DNA of 64,000 bases from Favolaschia claudopus. Its lineage: Eukaryota; Basidiomycota; Agaricomycetes; Agaricales; Mycenaceae. The notes beneath the pieces are model-generated. The model had not been told where the DNA came from. It saw only the letters and a list, made by a program, of their open reading frames with translations, and made no database searches. This document shows positions 31,211-43,919 of this stretch, piece by piece. Made by a program: the position numbers and the translations under genes. The stretch spans positions 930,001-994,000 of the forward strand of contig JAWWNJ010000056.1 in NCBI GenBank assembly GCA_037176885.1, written 5' to 3'. How positions within the stretch are numbered: the first letter of the stretch is position 1; each line of letters opens with the position of its first letter.

Positions 31211-34200
31211 TAAGGCTGGATAAAATTACGAGTATATTTAAATATAATAAATTATAATGCCTAAAAATATGATTAAATAGAGCCAGCCACATAATATTAA
31301 GGTCTAGGAATACTGGGCAGTGTGTTACATTATGTTACGATTACATTATGATAGGGAGTTCATATTTAATCATAATATTAAGCCCCGTGCGTGCCAGTGT
31401 CGTTCCATCGGAAGAGGCCGAGAGTGTAAGGCGGATGACAGCATAAGACGGATTTAACGGACCGGGCATTTCCATGACTCATCTCGGCTAAATTTTCACT
31501 CTCTCACCGTCTTGCTCGCTGTCGGCGCTCCCCCGCTCACGTCGTCCGCCATGTTCGATGATGCTCAGCTGGTCAAATACTTCCCAGCCATGCTCAAGGC
31601 ACTGCGTGCCCGAATTGAGGCTCTACCTGACTCTCTGCCAGTCGCTCTTCCTGATGGCCCCCTTGCTCGCTACTTCGGGGACTTCGAAATTGACGAGGAA
31701 GAAGGTGCTCAGTTCACGGCAAACCGGCAGTGGGAGCGGGCGTTCCAGGTATCTGCAGACGAGCAGCATAAGCGCATCACTCGAGGCGAACATGGCATGG
31801 ATCTTATCTGCCCGTTTCTGGAATTCTATTCCCAGCAAGACGGTATCAAAGGCACGGATGGAGTAGGAATGCTGGCGCGTAGGAGACGGGATCTGAACAG
31901 CATTCTAGATACCCTGTGAGTCGTATTTTTGTTGTCGTTCACGTCCTCAAATTGATCACCTCGGATCTGGCTAGCCCTTCCGCAGAGTCCAGCGGGCGGG
32001 TTGTGGCTACTCATTTCTTTGGTCCTAAGAAGCCTGCCAAGTCCGGGCCGAGTACCAAGCCTGTCGTACCTTCAAAACGAGCCGGTATCGGTGCGTCTTC
32101 ATGCAGTTCTAACCTGAACTTCTCAGAATATTATGAATCACAGATTCCGACGAAGATGATCCCAAAGACAAATCTTATCAGCCGCCGCGATACACACCAG
32201 ACCCATCGGAGAATTCGGGTAGCGAAGACGAGGGGGAATTGCCAGTACATAGATTTATTGGCGGCTTAAATGTACTGTCTCATGTTGTTCTGCAGGTGGA
32301 TCCAAAAGGCAAAGGAAAAGAGCCCGAGAAACTCAAGGGAAAGAAATCCAAGGTACGCCATTTCGGGATGTGATTATTCCAGACGTGAAATCAATATGTT
32401 CTATAGGGGATTACACAGCCGCCACCCGCCAAACGACAGAAGCAGACGGTTTGTCTACTTGCCTTTAACTCCGTTTGATCTGATGGAACACGTTCGAGCA
32501 GGACACACAGAAACCCGACGAGGAAGTCGTAGCCGAGGACGACAACGCTCCGGTTGCTAAAATTGGACGCAACCCTACTAAAGGTCGATGGGCGATCTCA
32601 AACTACAATGCACCAACAATCTCTAAGAGTCGAGATGGGAAACCGGTTTGGCGGTGGGATTGTAAATGGTGCTCGTAAGTTTTATATGCTGTTCATTTAT
32701 CTCGCTTTGAATATCACGGTTCCACAGCAATTACCGAACTTCACCTCGCACCGCGGGCTGCACCAAATACCAGGACGAGACCATCAACCTCGTCGTCGGG
32801 AGTAATTTCCTCTCCCACCTCAGCAATTGTAAACACATCCCTGACAGTGCCTCGTTCGATGCATACGAGGCAGCAGAAGCAGCGGAGAAGAACGGAACTC
32901 GCCCCGCCCCGACCACCAAGGCGTCACAGTCCGAGTTGCAGCGTCAATCAATGAGCAAGTTTATTGAGGAGGGTATTGCTAATCCTGCAGTAGTCGTCAC
33001 CAAACGCGGGTTTCGCAAACACCTAGTCGAGGGAATAGCGTATGACGACCATTCATTAATCCCTGGGCGCAAAACTGTCAAGTCCGATATGGTGCGGCTG
33101 TGTGTTATGCTCAAAGAACGTGTCGATTCCCTCATTACGGTAAGTCTTGTTCTAAATCTCTTCCTGAAACTGCAATTAACCGTTGTGTAGTCTAATTCCT
33201 CGAAGTTTGCCATCGCTCAAGGCCTGTGGACGAGTAAGAATTCGGTTTATGCCTTTTGTGGGGCGGTGGGATGGCTCATCGACGACGAATGGGTGCTTCG
33301 AGAGTTCGTGCTCGAGCTCATACCTCTTGATGGTGACCATTCCGGTGCTGCAACGGGCCGACTGCTCTTTCACAAGTTGGATGAGCGCAAACTCACCCCG
33401 AATTTGTGTGAGTTTGAATTTTTTACATCGCTATTCACTACTTATGACGTATCAACAGTTGCGGCAGCGGGCGATAACGCCTCGAGCAACGGTCCGCTTT
33501 GCGGAACAATTTGTACGCTTATGTTCAAGACCGGACTTCACCTTGTTCGGGAAAATGCCCAGATAGGCTGTGGCGGTCATGTTCTGAATATCGTGGCTCA
33601 GTTCGTCTTCATCCCTATCTGTTAAATCTCACTGACCTGTGGTCTAGGACAATTTATTTTGTTCTTGGCATTGCCGACGATCCGGATGTAGTGGACTACT
33701 ACGAAGAGAGCCGCAAGTTCCCTCTTGCGTATGATTCTGCACAGGATCCCGAGGTCGTTGCGGAGATGGCCTTAATGGCTGAAGAAGCCAAGTCGGCTCC
33801 CGACGGTGCTGCTCGAACTGCAGGTCGCGCGCCTGATGCCGCAGACTCGGATTCTGATTCCTCTGATGACGACAATGATGACGACCAACACGAGGAGTCT
33901 ATGGGCGACTCTGAACCGCTTTCCGCTCCGAAACCTAGACAAAAGAAGAAGAAAGTCAAGCGCAAGCCAACAATCGTTGACAAGGTGTGTTCTCTGTTGT
34001 CAATTTTCGTGCTTCTCACGTCGAGCAGCTTCATGACACTGTCGTCGACATCAACCGCTCCGAGATCCGCAGGAAACGGTTCCGCCTCCTCACCCGTGAA
34101 GCATGTGAGGCTGGCGACCGGGACCTCGTCCTCATTCGGGGTATGAAGATTCGTTGGAACACCACCAATGCAGAGATTGAACGTGGTGTGCGACTCGAAC

Positions 34201-35455
34201 CTGTCAGTCTTTCCCCGTCAAACTGTGTTGTTGTTTCTAACCTTTCCAGGCCCTCGTCCGATGGAACCAAGAGCTTCCGCGCGGTCTTACAGGCAAAAAG
34301 AAGAAAGCGGCGGAGCGTAAAGCTAAACAACAGTATTTATCCCCTCGCGACTTCAAAGATTTGCGGAAAATCACCGCTGTTATGGAGGTATGGATAATCT
34401 CATGGATCTTATTATCTCGAACGATTCATTTCAACTTGTTTCCGAGGTCATACATTACGCAACACTTGAATTCTCGAAGAAGGGTGTTCCGACGATCTGC
34501 AAGCTGCTTCCTCTGTATAAGGAGGTGCAGAAGCATCTCGAGACGAGTCTGACGAACATCTCGCCGGCTAACGATACTTGTAATCTCGGCCCCGCGATCC
34601 GTGCGGGCCTTGAAAAACTTCGGATTCATACAGACAATGCGCTGGTTAGTGATTACCCACTGCTCGGTGCCGGTACGTCCCATCTGGATCCTTGTATATT
34701 TCAATCTTTTGATTGATTCGTGCAGTGCTCCATCCCGCTATTCGACTCGCGCATTTTCAAAACTCGGAATGGAGCCCGGACATCCCTGCGCGAGCCAAGA
34801 TCGTGCTCGAGCATTTATACGAAGTCTACAAGGAGGAGTTCGACGAAACCCCAGCCCCCAAAAAATCGGCCAGCTCTGCGCGAACTGCCTCGCCTTCGAA
34901 GGGGATTTGGCGCCGTGCACTAGGCGGTTCCACTACCACTCAGAAATCACAAACCGAGCTGGAGATATATTTTAGCGGCATCTATCCGATGGATCGCGAC
35001 GGCGAAGATGATGTTCTGGGATGGTGGAAGGTAAGCATGTTACTTCCTGCATGGTTAACACGGATTTACCTTCTCTCTCAGTTGCATTCTTCCCAGTTTG
35101 TGATTCTAGCCCGAATCGCGCGCGATATTCTGGCCGTTCCCGGAGTCAGCATCGCTGTTGAGCGGCTTTTCTCGAGCAGTAAGCACACAATGTCGGATTC
35201 TCGCTCCTCCATGGCGGCTTCGACTGCGGCTGCAACGGTTGTAACAAAAGAGCTTCTCAATGCTGGCTTCGGCGAAGGGGTAGATTTCTTGGAGGGCGTC
35301 AGCATTCATTAAATACGATTAAGTATGATTACGTTCCGATTACAATACATTATGAATACTCTTATGATTAAATATGGGCCAGAACCGTAAAATTATGATA
35401 CGATTATGGTACATTATGGCTCAGTGGTGTATTTAATCATAATATTCCAGCCTTA
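31211..35455 (+). mobile_element. Full-length hAT transposon, 4,245 bp
   Basis: Ends TAAGGCTGGA and complement (10 bp perfect), with gctcgttg on both sides (31203-31210, 35456-35463), the 8-bp duplication of hAT elements. Subterminal regions are AT-rich with repeated tgattaaata/taatcataat motifs. It lies 165 bp after the 426-aa gene. Confidence 0.95.
31551..35312 (+). pseudogene. hAT transposase with BED zinc finger, one frameshift
   Basis: About eleven exons with short introns. Order: N-terminal domain; acidic linker (DSDEDDPKDK); BED-type finger (WDCKWC ... HLSNCKHI, near 32660-32835); transposase core with SNSSKFAIAQGLW, LLFHKLDERKLTPN and GDNASSNGPLC, whose D fits the second catalytic aspartate; an acidic insert (33840-33905); and the hAT C-terminal dimerisation block DVLGWWK ... 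ILAVPGVSIAVERLFSSSK. Exon joins could be followed throughout. The exception is near 34388: VME (frame of 34361) must pass to MDNLMDLI (34390) with one base too few. Otherwise the gene looks functional. Confidence 0.85.
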
Positions 35456-35463
35456 GCTCGTTG

Positions 35464-36716
35464 TCATCTTACATCGGGGCCTCTCAAGACATCCGGAAAC
35501 ATGATGCTCAACCTCCAGCCGCAACCAATCTTTTCAAACTTCTAAGTATCTCAAGCCTCTTGCCAGCTCAGGAAAGCCGAGCTTGCGAGGCGACCTGAGC
35601 GTGAGGCAAGATAGAGAGTAGCGCACGGATGTACCGCATCACTTATTCTATCACCCGGCCTGGTGCCGTTTTGTGATCACCGAATATCGCCATCTCGGGA
35701 TGCACAGCCACTCGCGCGTTTCCTTCCGCTCGCGTACATCGTCGATAGCGAGCGCGTGCTCCTCGTCTCCCCTTCAACGGGGCATTTCATTTTTTGCCCC
35801 TCCCGCCCGTCCCTCTTCTTTTTTGAGCTTACGCTCAGGTTGCTCCGGGGTCACTCAGTGCCCTCGGGTTTTCCTGCTGCGTTCGGGTTTGGCCGGTCTC
35901 GCGGTTCGACGTTCGTTCGCAGACCTCGATCCGGTTTTGGCCGTCTCCTCGATCAGGAGCGGCAGAGGCGGCAAGTCGACCGGGACGGCCAAACCCTCCA
36001 CAAACACACACAAAATACTGGGGTAAATATCGTATATTTACCGAGCGCGAGCACGTAGTGCTCAAGCTCTTCCATTTCATCACTCATCCGTCCATCCCGG
36101 TACATCTTCGAATAGCGCGATCTACCTTGCCAAGCCCTCGAGCCGCCTCAATCGCGTCAGACTCGTTCGCAGCGGTTCGCTCAAACAGTGTCTTCTCATC
36201 AAGACATTCGCACAAAAGGTTCAAGATAACTTGTTGAGCAAGACCTGAGGTTGAGAATTGCAAGTGATCTGTCTACAGTCAAGATTGCGCAAGAAACTGG
36301 GCTTCAATTGAACACAAGTTGCAAGAATACCAAGCACTCGCAAGACGGCGGCGCTCCTCTTGTCAACCTCTACAACGTCAAGGAGGACCCTCATCTTCGG
36401 GATTGCTATCGATCGGTCAACCGGGTATCTCGACGATGAATATTGGACACGGGGTGGATCAGTGGGGATGGCGGGTTGCATTGCAATAAGTAGCCTGCAG
36501 CAGATTGACCTTCCGGATGCGGAAGCACCACGTGTTATCGTTTTGCGCACCACGCAAAACTCGGACATAGCCCCGGGTCAACTTCATTTGTCCCTGGTAC
36601 AACTCGACGAGGAATAGACTGCGCTGGGCCGGCTTGAAATTAACCTCGAGGTAAAAATTCTCAACCACAGGCTTTATTTCGCTGGGTTAACTCTGGCTTA
36701 GTAGAGTTTCGTCCCT
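35464..36716. other. No supported gene
   Basis: Several short frames on both strands (for example 36221-36568 minus) lack motifs. gtaaatatcgtatatttac at 36022-36040 is a small palindrome. The right edge is the target of the young LTR element. Confidence 0.4.
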
Positions 36717-36721
36717 GTGTA

Positions 36722-38349
36722 TGTCAGGACATGAATTTGTTCGTTCGCATCATTCCGAGTTGGGATGTTCCTTATCTCTTGATATCTATCTGCATCTATA
36801 TGCTTCCCGTAGTTGAGTATGGTCTACAATCAATCATTCTTACTCTTTACCCTCATCTCTGAGACTCTTGTGCCCCTCCGTGTGCTCCTGCACCTGCACT
36901 ACAGCAGCTCTTGTTCTGATAGAGCTCTACCGGCTTCCAGCCACCTCGGTTTATATTCTGATAGGTTATGGGCCCCGCGCCCTAGCGCCTGAGCTTGATG
37001 CGAGAGCGGCTTGCTCCAGCGTGCCTCCGGAATCTTACCATCCACTCGTTACTTCCACTGCTCATCCTGATCTACGCCATCCTCGCATCCACCTCGACTC
37101 TTTGCTGTTCTTCCTAGGTCTTCCTCTCGAGCCTCCCTTACACTGCAGCCTCGACACTCTTATCTCTACAGCATCTACTGGTTCTCACGCTGCTGTACAG
37201 ACCTCTCACGGATGTCAAGTGTCCGTGCACATGACCTGCTCATCCCGATGACTCTCCGAAAGTTCTTTCCCACACACTGTGCTCAGTTCTCCCACACTGT
37301 GTGCCGCTTCGACCTCTCTCTGGATCCTCACTGGGTAAAGGAATTGTTTCCTTCCATGATTCATCCATCATCCCCAGCATTCTCACCCTCGAGGAGGTTA
37401 TTATTTACCTATTGTCCTGCTGTTCCGCGGATTCCAACGGTGCTCCTCTGGTGTACAGCCAATGCCGGTTCACTTCCCCTTGCACGACAATTCCTACCAA
37501 CATCAGCTTCCATATTCATTCTGCCGACCTCTTCCTTTCCATCACAGGATCACAACCCTTACCGTTCGGCAGAACACACCACGAACTTCCAATCCTAACC
37601 ACTGCACTGCAAGCTGCGGTCTCTTGGGATAGGTGGGAGCCAACATTGCTGCTCCACCTGCTGTGCTGTACTTGCGCACACAGCATACCACATCCAGATT
37701 TTATTGTTCACTTGGATACTGGAGCCAATTTTCGCTGGTATTTTTTCTAGGTATCTAATGGCCAATGCGCTGCTATGCACGCAGGATCTGGTCATCACCA
37801 GGTGAAAGCTCATGGGCTTCCACATGGATCGCACATTTGGGCGACCAATTATAGCAGGGTTGCGGAGACTAAACTTGTTCTCGCCGACTTCTCCATTGTA
37901 GCGCAACTGTCTTTTCGACCGTTCGGTGACGGGGACTGTAGCCATTGTCTCGATTGCAGTTTGCGCTGCCCTGGGCGTTGTTTTTGGTATGACTGCTATA
38001 GTTCTTTCTGTCTTCTGAATGTGCTATTCGGTGGGAGCTCTCGCACATTCGTTATTGTTGCTTTTATTCCTTTGTAGGCTATATCTCGTTCTTTGCGAAG
38101 GTGGGAGTGTCAGGACATGAATTTGTTCGTTCGCATCATTCCGAGTTGGGATGTTCCTTATCTCTTGATATCTATCTGCATCTATATGCTTCCCGTAGTT
38201 GAGTATGGTCTACAATCAATCATTCTTACTCTTTACCCTCATCTCTGAGACTCTTGTGCCCCTCCGTGTGCTCCTGCACCTGCACTACAGCAGCTCTTGT
38301 TCTGATAGAGCTCTACCGGCTTCCAGCCACCTCGGTTTATATTCTGATA
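36722..38349 (+). mobile_element. Young copia-type non-autonomous LTR element
   Basis: Two 242-bp LTRs (36722-36963, 38108-38349), identical as far as I can read, start TGTCAGGAC and end TTCTGATA. The 5-bp duplication gtgta is at 36717-36721 and 38350-38354. The primer-site-like ggttatgggcccc follows the first LTR, as in the 26.9-kb element, and gaaggtgggag precedes the second. The 1,144-bp interior has no intact gag or pol. Confidence 0.95.
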
Positions 38350-39279
38350 GTGTAATGAACCAGTCGGTGCGGAGGTCCACAATCCGAGCGGGGTGCAATC
38401 CGACTGACAGATCAGACAAATATTTGGATTTGTTGATGATGCGATGGATGGGTCCATTTGCGACTTGGATGGGAATTCTGTGCGGAACAGTGTTCAGCAA
38501 TAGACCACGTTGGTGTGTCATGTGCGATAGTCTGAATTCCATCTTTTGTCAGCAAGAGATGAATTGGAGGTAGTGAGAAGACTTGCATTAGAAGCCACTT
38601 GGGACGTTGCTCCTGCACCTTCAAGCTCGAGCCACCCAAGGCATGCTTGGAGCGATGCTTTGAATCACCATCCTGCTGAAAATAGACGGTCGAGCGATCC
38701 AAATCATGCTTGTCGAAGGTCCGCGAAAGGTTTTCGGCCAGGATGTCGGTGTAACCGAAGCGGTCAATGATTCCGTCGATCCGGTGAAGTTGTCCGACAC
38801 CATATCAGGTAATAGACCCCCACACCATCACACTCCCGCCGCCGTGTTTGACTTGCTTCTCGGTATATCGGGGGGTCGCATGCTTGCCCTGGCTCCCTCT
38901 AACACCACTGCCGCCCATCCGACCCAATGATACTAAATTTCGACTCCTCTGAGAATATCACCGCCCGCCAATCCTCTGTCCAATAACAATGCTGTTCCGC
39001 CCATTCTTTTCGCTTCCTCCGGTGGGCTGGTGTCAACAAGGGTCGAGATTGATGCACATAGGCGTTCAATCCTTGTTTTCTGAAGGCAGCGCGGATCGTA
39101 TCGATGTCCAAATAGGGGAAATATTTCCTCTGCAAGTCCGAAGCATTCTTGGCTTTGCCTGAAGACAGCAGTCGAGTGCTTTACGGATGTCCCGCTCGTC
39201 TATTTTGCGTGGGCGTCCTTGCCTAGGAGTCTTTGCGTCAAAATTGTGGGTTGGTCCGTAGCGGGCATTGATTCTGGAG

Positions 39280-40077
39280 CAAGGGGCACCCACCGGCAAA
39301 ACCCGAGACAGGGGGTTAGAGGGGGGTGGGGGTCTGAAGTACCTTATTTCACTTTTCCGACCCAGCCTCTGATTGGTCTAAAAACGCGTTTCCGAAGGTC
39401 AAAAAAAAGTAACAGAAAATATTTGATTACATAATATATTATTCCCATGACCAGACCCGAACGGCAACTTTTGGCCAGCTGGGAGGCAGAATTGTGTGGG
39501 ATAACACGTTTGAGCACCAAAGTGTCCCCGAAGTGTGCTGGTACAATCCAAATCACGGCAAAACTTGGACAAATTTTCTCAGTTTTTGATGGGAATTACC
39601 CGTTTTGGGGATTATGTAACACTTACAGTTGCGGCAAAATCAATTTACTTACCAAATAAGGAAATTTGCATCAAAACCGCTCTACCGCACAGCAAAACCA
39701 CCACAGGCACGCTGAAATGGCACAAAGGGCCTGTACTCCTGGAGTTGAGCCGGTCTACGCACAAAAAACAACCGGATTCGTCATGTTTCTCACTGCTTTT
39801 GGATGCACTTTATGAGACAAAGTTGCTGCTTATCCCGGCGAAACCAATACAAAGACGCCAGTTTTTCTACATCAGGAATACAGGCCAGCAGTTCTTAGTA
39901 TTCTTATCAACTTACCGCTCGAAAAAAACGAGCAAAAGGAGCGAATTGAGGAGAATTTCCTTATTTAGTAAGTAAATTGATTTCGCCGCAACTGTACGTA
40001 TGGGGGGTGGGCGTCGACCGAGCCTTAAGTCAGTTTTCCGACCTCGTGTCCAAGATTTTAAGGATGGGTGCCCCTTG
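39280..40077. mobile_element. hAT-like MITE in Tc1 copy 1, with a nested MITE
   Basis: Ends CAAGGGGCACCCA and complement; ttctggag on both sides (39272-39279, 40078-40085) is an 8-bp duplication. It is about 427 bp without the nested 369-bp MITE. A relative lies at 3490-3620. Confidence 0.88.
39626..39994. mobile_element. 369-bp mariner-type MITE
   Basis: Inverted ends CAGTTGCGGCAAAATCAATT, about 40 bp, flanked by TA. The unoccupied site is visible at 3554-3555 in the related element. Confidence 0.92.
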
Positions 40078-40192
40078 TTCTGGAGACGGTAGAGGGAGCG
40101 ACATTTTCCTTTTCCGCCACATCCCGATTTGACCAGCCAGCCTCCTTCAACGCGACAATAGCTGATTTCTTTGTGGCAGAGGTGTGGCACAT

Positions 40193-41465
40193 GATGTAGA
40201 GAATGAGTTGTATGCAGAAAGAGCAGAGTTGAGAGCGTCGTTGTGGTGATTGGGATTAAACAATGTGACAGCTGTCAAACAAGGGAAAACAATTGGATCA
40301 CGTGTGCGCGATGATCACACTCTCTTGCCACAACACCTAACTTTGGTGAATATTCAAACATGTTTTGTATTTCTCCTGCGTCAGGGAACACTATTTAGAG
40401 GAAAAGGAGTGGTCGAGGAGGAGGCACCTTCCAAATGCGGTAATACCGGTTGTCCGATCACCGAATTTTGGCAGCGTTGCCGACCACCACACCTAGTCTG
40501 GAATTTACCGCGTGGCAGGTCATAGGAGGGTCGCCTTATTATATAATCATCGCGTTTGGCAAGTTGTTCCCACGGCAGTTCCTGTCTCTTTCAACTGAGT
40601 GGTCGCTCATTTTCGCATAGTCTAAATGGTAAGATGCATTAATAACAATTTCTATGCACTCCCCGGAGGTTAGAATAGCTTATTTTCTATTTTGTAGTCC
40701 AACGGCGAGTATTGTTTCTTTTCGCCGCCTTTGGCCGGCGGCGAACACCTCAAATTGAACTCATCCAAATCTCATCCGTTTCTCGAGCTTTTTTCTGGCT
40801 TCAAGTGCCGATAATGTGTTTTAGATCATTTGAAAGCCTTTTGCGAAAATAAGGCGCGTAAATACGCGTCCTAGGTACCAGGACGCAACGTGAGAAATCT
40901 ATGATTCTATAATAAGGGGACCCGCCAATCACTAACCCCTTGGAAGTGACAGACTATTATAATACACCGCAGGTACGAGGAGTTTTGTATTTTAATGTCT
41001 GTTTATAAGAGACTACACAACACCGCCGAATTGGACCTCAAGCATTTGTGGGTAGAAAGGGTACATGGTAAGGTACTTGATACACTATGTATCTACTTTA
41101 GAAATTCCTCTCACACTCCAACCTCAGTAAAGTTTCAGAACCTGGTGATCCAATACTATTTCCGAGTAGGCTCGAATCCAGCCTGTGTACTCTGCCGCAG
41201 CTTTTACTGCTCGTCCCGCTGACGGCTCACCTGCGCATGGTACTGCAGAAGAGATTGACGCGATTTTCAAATCATCTAAGCTCTATAATAACTTGCTTAC
41301 CTGCACTCTGTATGAGCACGTTCCTGTGAAGTTCCACTCATTGATCGATGTGTCGTCTTTTCCCGGCTTCAAAGACAATGTCAGCTCTGGTTTATTGATG
41401 GACTGAGGAATTTTTTGCTGACCGTGAGCAGCGGACGTTCCAACAGGCCCCGGGAAGCTTCGCTA
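40193..41465. other. No supported gene; Tc1 flank
   Basis: The block ggatcacgtgtgcgcgatga (about 40297-40316) matches 55752-55771 beside the other Tc1 copy, so element flank extends to roughly 40340. The rest has no recognisable ORF. Confidence 0.4.
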
Positions 41466-41845
41466 AAGCCTGCTCCGAGCCATCAAAGAGCCACTTTTTT
41501 TGACGTATTTGCTTGATTTCGTCCTCATTTCTGCCTCGCTTAGGTCACAAACACCCGGAAAATGTACCGACAGCATAGACCTACAGATCCATATACTTTT
41601 TGTGCCGGTACTTGCCCTATAGGCGTGGGAAAATAGTGATTTGATGGCAAAAATAAGTGGCTCTTTGAGGGCTTTCTGAGAAATTTTTTCGACAAAACTC
41701 CCCATATCTCAGCAGTGCGGGCCCCCACGGGGATTTCGAGTATACTACTATGTAAAGGGACCCTAGAGGCAACTTTCTACCTACTCAGAAAAATGCCGGC
41801 CATCAAATCCTGCCGGCAAATTTTAGTAGGGCTCGGAGCAGGCTT
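41466..41845. mobile_element. 380-bp foldback MITE
   Basis: Inverted ends AAGCCTGCTCCGAGCC, 16 bp, with a second inner inverted pair (aagagccactt / aagtggctctt). The target duplication is unclear. Confidence 0.65.
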
Positions 41846-41855
41846 GGCACGAGCT

Positions 41856-42371
41856 AGAAAACGCTATTGACCCAACACTGTAGCGCACCACGTGACTCGG
41901 TGATGGCCGCTGTCTGCCCTTTGTGCGCGGAAAACCCAAGTCCCCCCTCTCAGAATGCCCTCTAGATGGCCTTGAACTCCCTTATGGTTGCAGATACTGT
42001 CTCAGAGTCCATAACTAGCATAGAATATGGCTTTCGGCCATGTTAGCAGTGATGGGGCGCCTGTCAGGTTCAAGTCCCTCACCCAGGTCGCGTTGCTTGT
42101 AGACTGTGTCCCATTCCCCCGAGAAACATAATAATTTGCTAAATTGTTGCTTATTTATTCTTGCTTTTGGCCTGACGCGATCGAATTCCTTGAAATATCA
42201 CCAGGCTAGCCAAATCATTATGCTGTAGTATGTATACCAAAAATTGTCCATTGTGGTGCCCCCTGGACCTCAGCTCTTCTCAACTTGCTGACTTGACTCG
42301 CGCGGAAGGGCAGACAGCGGCCATCACCGAGTCACGTGGTGCGCTACAGTGTTGGGTCAATAGCGTTTTCT
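41856..42371. mobile_element. 516-bp foldback element
   Basis: The arms are about 68 bp (41856-41923, 42304-42371), starting AGAAAACGCTATTGACCC and nearly perfect. No ORF of note. Confidence 0.8.
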
Positions 42372-42373
42372 GT

Positions 42374-42420
42374 GCACAGCTTGTCGGGGCTCCGCCCCAA
42401 ACCCCGCGGGTTTTTTTCTT
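42374..42420. repeat. Short GC-hairpin repeat, copy 1
   Basis: gcacagcttgtcggggctcc followed by gccccaaaccccgcg and a T-run recurs at 45289-45335 in the same orientation. It contains a ggggc/gcccc stem. The second copy marks the point where the copia pol frame is lost. Confidence 0.7.
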
Positions 42421-42969
42421 GCTGGATTGCGTGCCCTCGGTGCACTCGCGGTGCGCGGCGCCGTCGGGAAGGTTCGTGGGAACCGGGAGCAACATCTCGA
42501 CATCCGGCAGCGACATCTCGACATGGTCCCGTGGTTTCGTGTCAAAGTCACGTTACTTTTCACGTGTCCTGATCCTTGTGTTTTCATGTATAGGATACGA
42601 GCTATGGGACCCGTGCCTTCGCCACTCAGGACCCTTTAACCGTTTTGATCTGCACTCACTTGCTGCTTTCAAAGCCGCACTGCCGCTCGCTGCACTCGCC
42701 GGCGCGCGTCGCCGTGGGGGAGGGCGTGGGTAAGTTCACGTGCTGCGCACGTGGTTTCCTGTCAAAGGCTGTGCCGTGCTCTTTTAATGTATAGGATAGA
42801 AAATGGGGGGAGAAAGTAAGGGTAACTTTGACTTGTCGTCTCCAGGAAAGTATAAGAACTCCTCCGGAGTTTTCTTCATTTCGGATTCTGTCTGCAGTTT
42901 CTCCCAAGAACCTTTCAGCCGCTCAACAAAGTTGGAACAGGCCCCGGGAAGCTCGTGCACGAAACGCTA

Positions 42970-43880
42970 TCCCCCCAACGCTGGTGCCAGGCACGTGGCC
43001 TCGGATCTCGGGCATCAAAGATGGATGCCACGCTGTCAGAGGACTTGCAAGTCCGTTTTCGAGCGCCTAACGTGTCGCCGACGCAGTCCCGCCCCGCCGC
43101 CACTGTAGCTTCACGCAACATTCAAGTAATTAATTATAATGGCTGGTATCTAACAGAGAAATGTCTCAGCATTTAAGATCTGCAAAGTAGAGCGTGACTT
43201 GTTCATGTCGCCATGACGTAGTTGGATTTCAGCGCTCAGCCAGCCTCAAATCCAACTACGTCTTCGCGTTTGGTATCGAGAAAGCAAAGGAATGTAATAT
43301 TAATGCACAGGAATGTAAGGGAAATAATCTATTCAGGTGGAACATTCTCATCACCTTTGTACAAACCCATAGTGTTGCGGGTATATATTTGGGACTGCTT
43401 ATCTCCCTTGCGTGCCCAAGTTGTTTCACGACGGCGGCTTGTTTTACTGAAGGTTTACTGTAAGCTGGCCAATCGTAAGTACTGTTATACCACAACAAGG
43501 CTCAAAAGAAGCATACTCGACGGCATGGGATGCCACGAATGTCTGAGTGTGGGCGAAGGAAGACAGACGCGTCAAGTCACAAATGATCTGTGACTTGACG
43601 CGTCGCAGATGTGACTCAACGCGTTGACAGCGTAGCGACTTCAAGCTTTTGGAGCCTTGCAGAAACTGAATTGCAGTAAAAAAGTCTGAAATGCATTTAT
43701 TTTCAATTGTATCTACAGAGTTGCAGCTCCCGACTGCATCGGGAGGGCAGGACAGTGTCGGCGACACGTTAGGCGCTCGAAAACGGACTTGTCAATTGCG
43801 AGCAAGTCCTCTGACAGCGTGGCATCCATCTTTGATGCCCGAGATCCGAGGCCACGTGCCTGGCACCAGCGTTGGGGGGA
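42970..43880. mobile_element. 911-bp element with very long inverted repeats
   Basis: The ends TCCCCCCAACGCTGG and complement continue as an inverted match for about 120 bp (42970-43095 against 43745-43880) with small indels. A TA is present on each side. The interior has no recognised gene. Confidence 0.8.
43566..43604. repeat. Perfect 16-bp-arm hairpin
   Basis: gacgcgtcaagtcaca and its exact complement are separated by 7 bases. It lies inside the 911-bp element. No terminator-type tail. Confidence 0.85.
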
Positions 43881-43919
43881 TACAGTAACGTTTAGTGAAG
43901 CGGAGTCAGATCGCTGTAC

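Larger units (their letters stand above)
38360..40192 (-). pseudogene. Tc1-type DDE transposase, copy 1
   Basis: Starts MCHTSATKKSAIVALKEAG (ATG at 40192) and reaches the helix-turn-helix segment ENVAPSTVSRTRG, where a 798-bp element interrupts it. It resumes PTHNFDAKTPRQGRPRKID, RDIRKALDCCLQ, then RKYFPYLDIDTIRAAFRKQG, the first catalytic Asp region AVIFSEESKFSIIG (E where D is usual) and STVYFQQDGDSKH. After KHAL the protein is lost, so the third acidic residue is missing. Several frameshifts are present. Related to 54737-55659. Confidence 0.7.

Noticed and set aside
36722..38349. Autonomous copia element
   Set aside because: A possible protease-like HLDTGA at about 37712 is isolated; no gag, integrase or reverse transcriptase frame in the 1.1-kb interior.
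42230..42733. 167-codon ORF
   Set aside because: Starts in the arm of a foldback element and crosses a short repeat; composition-driven.
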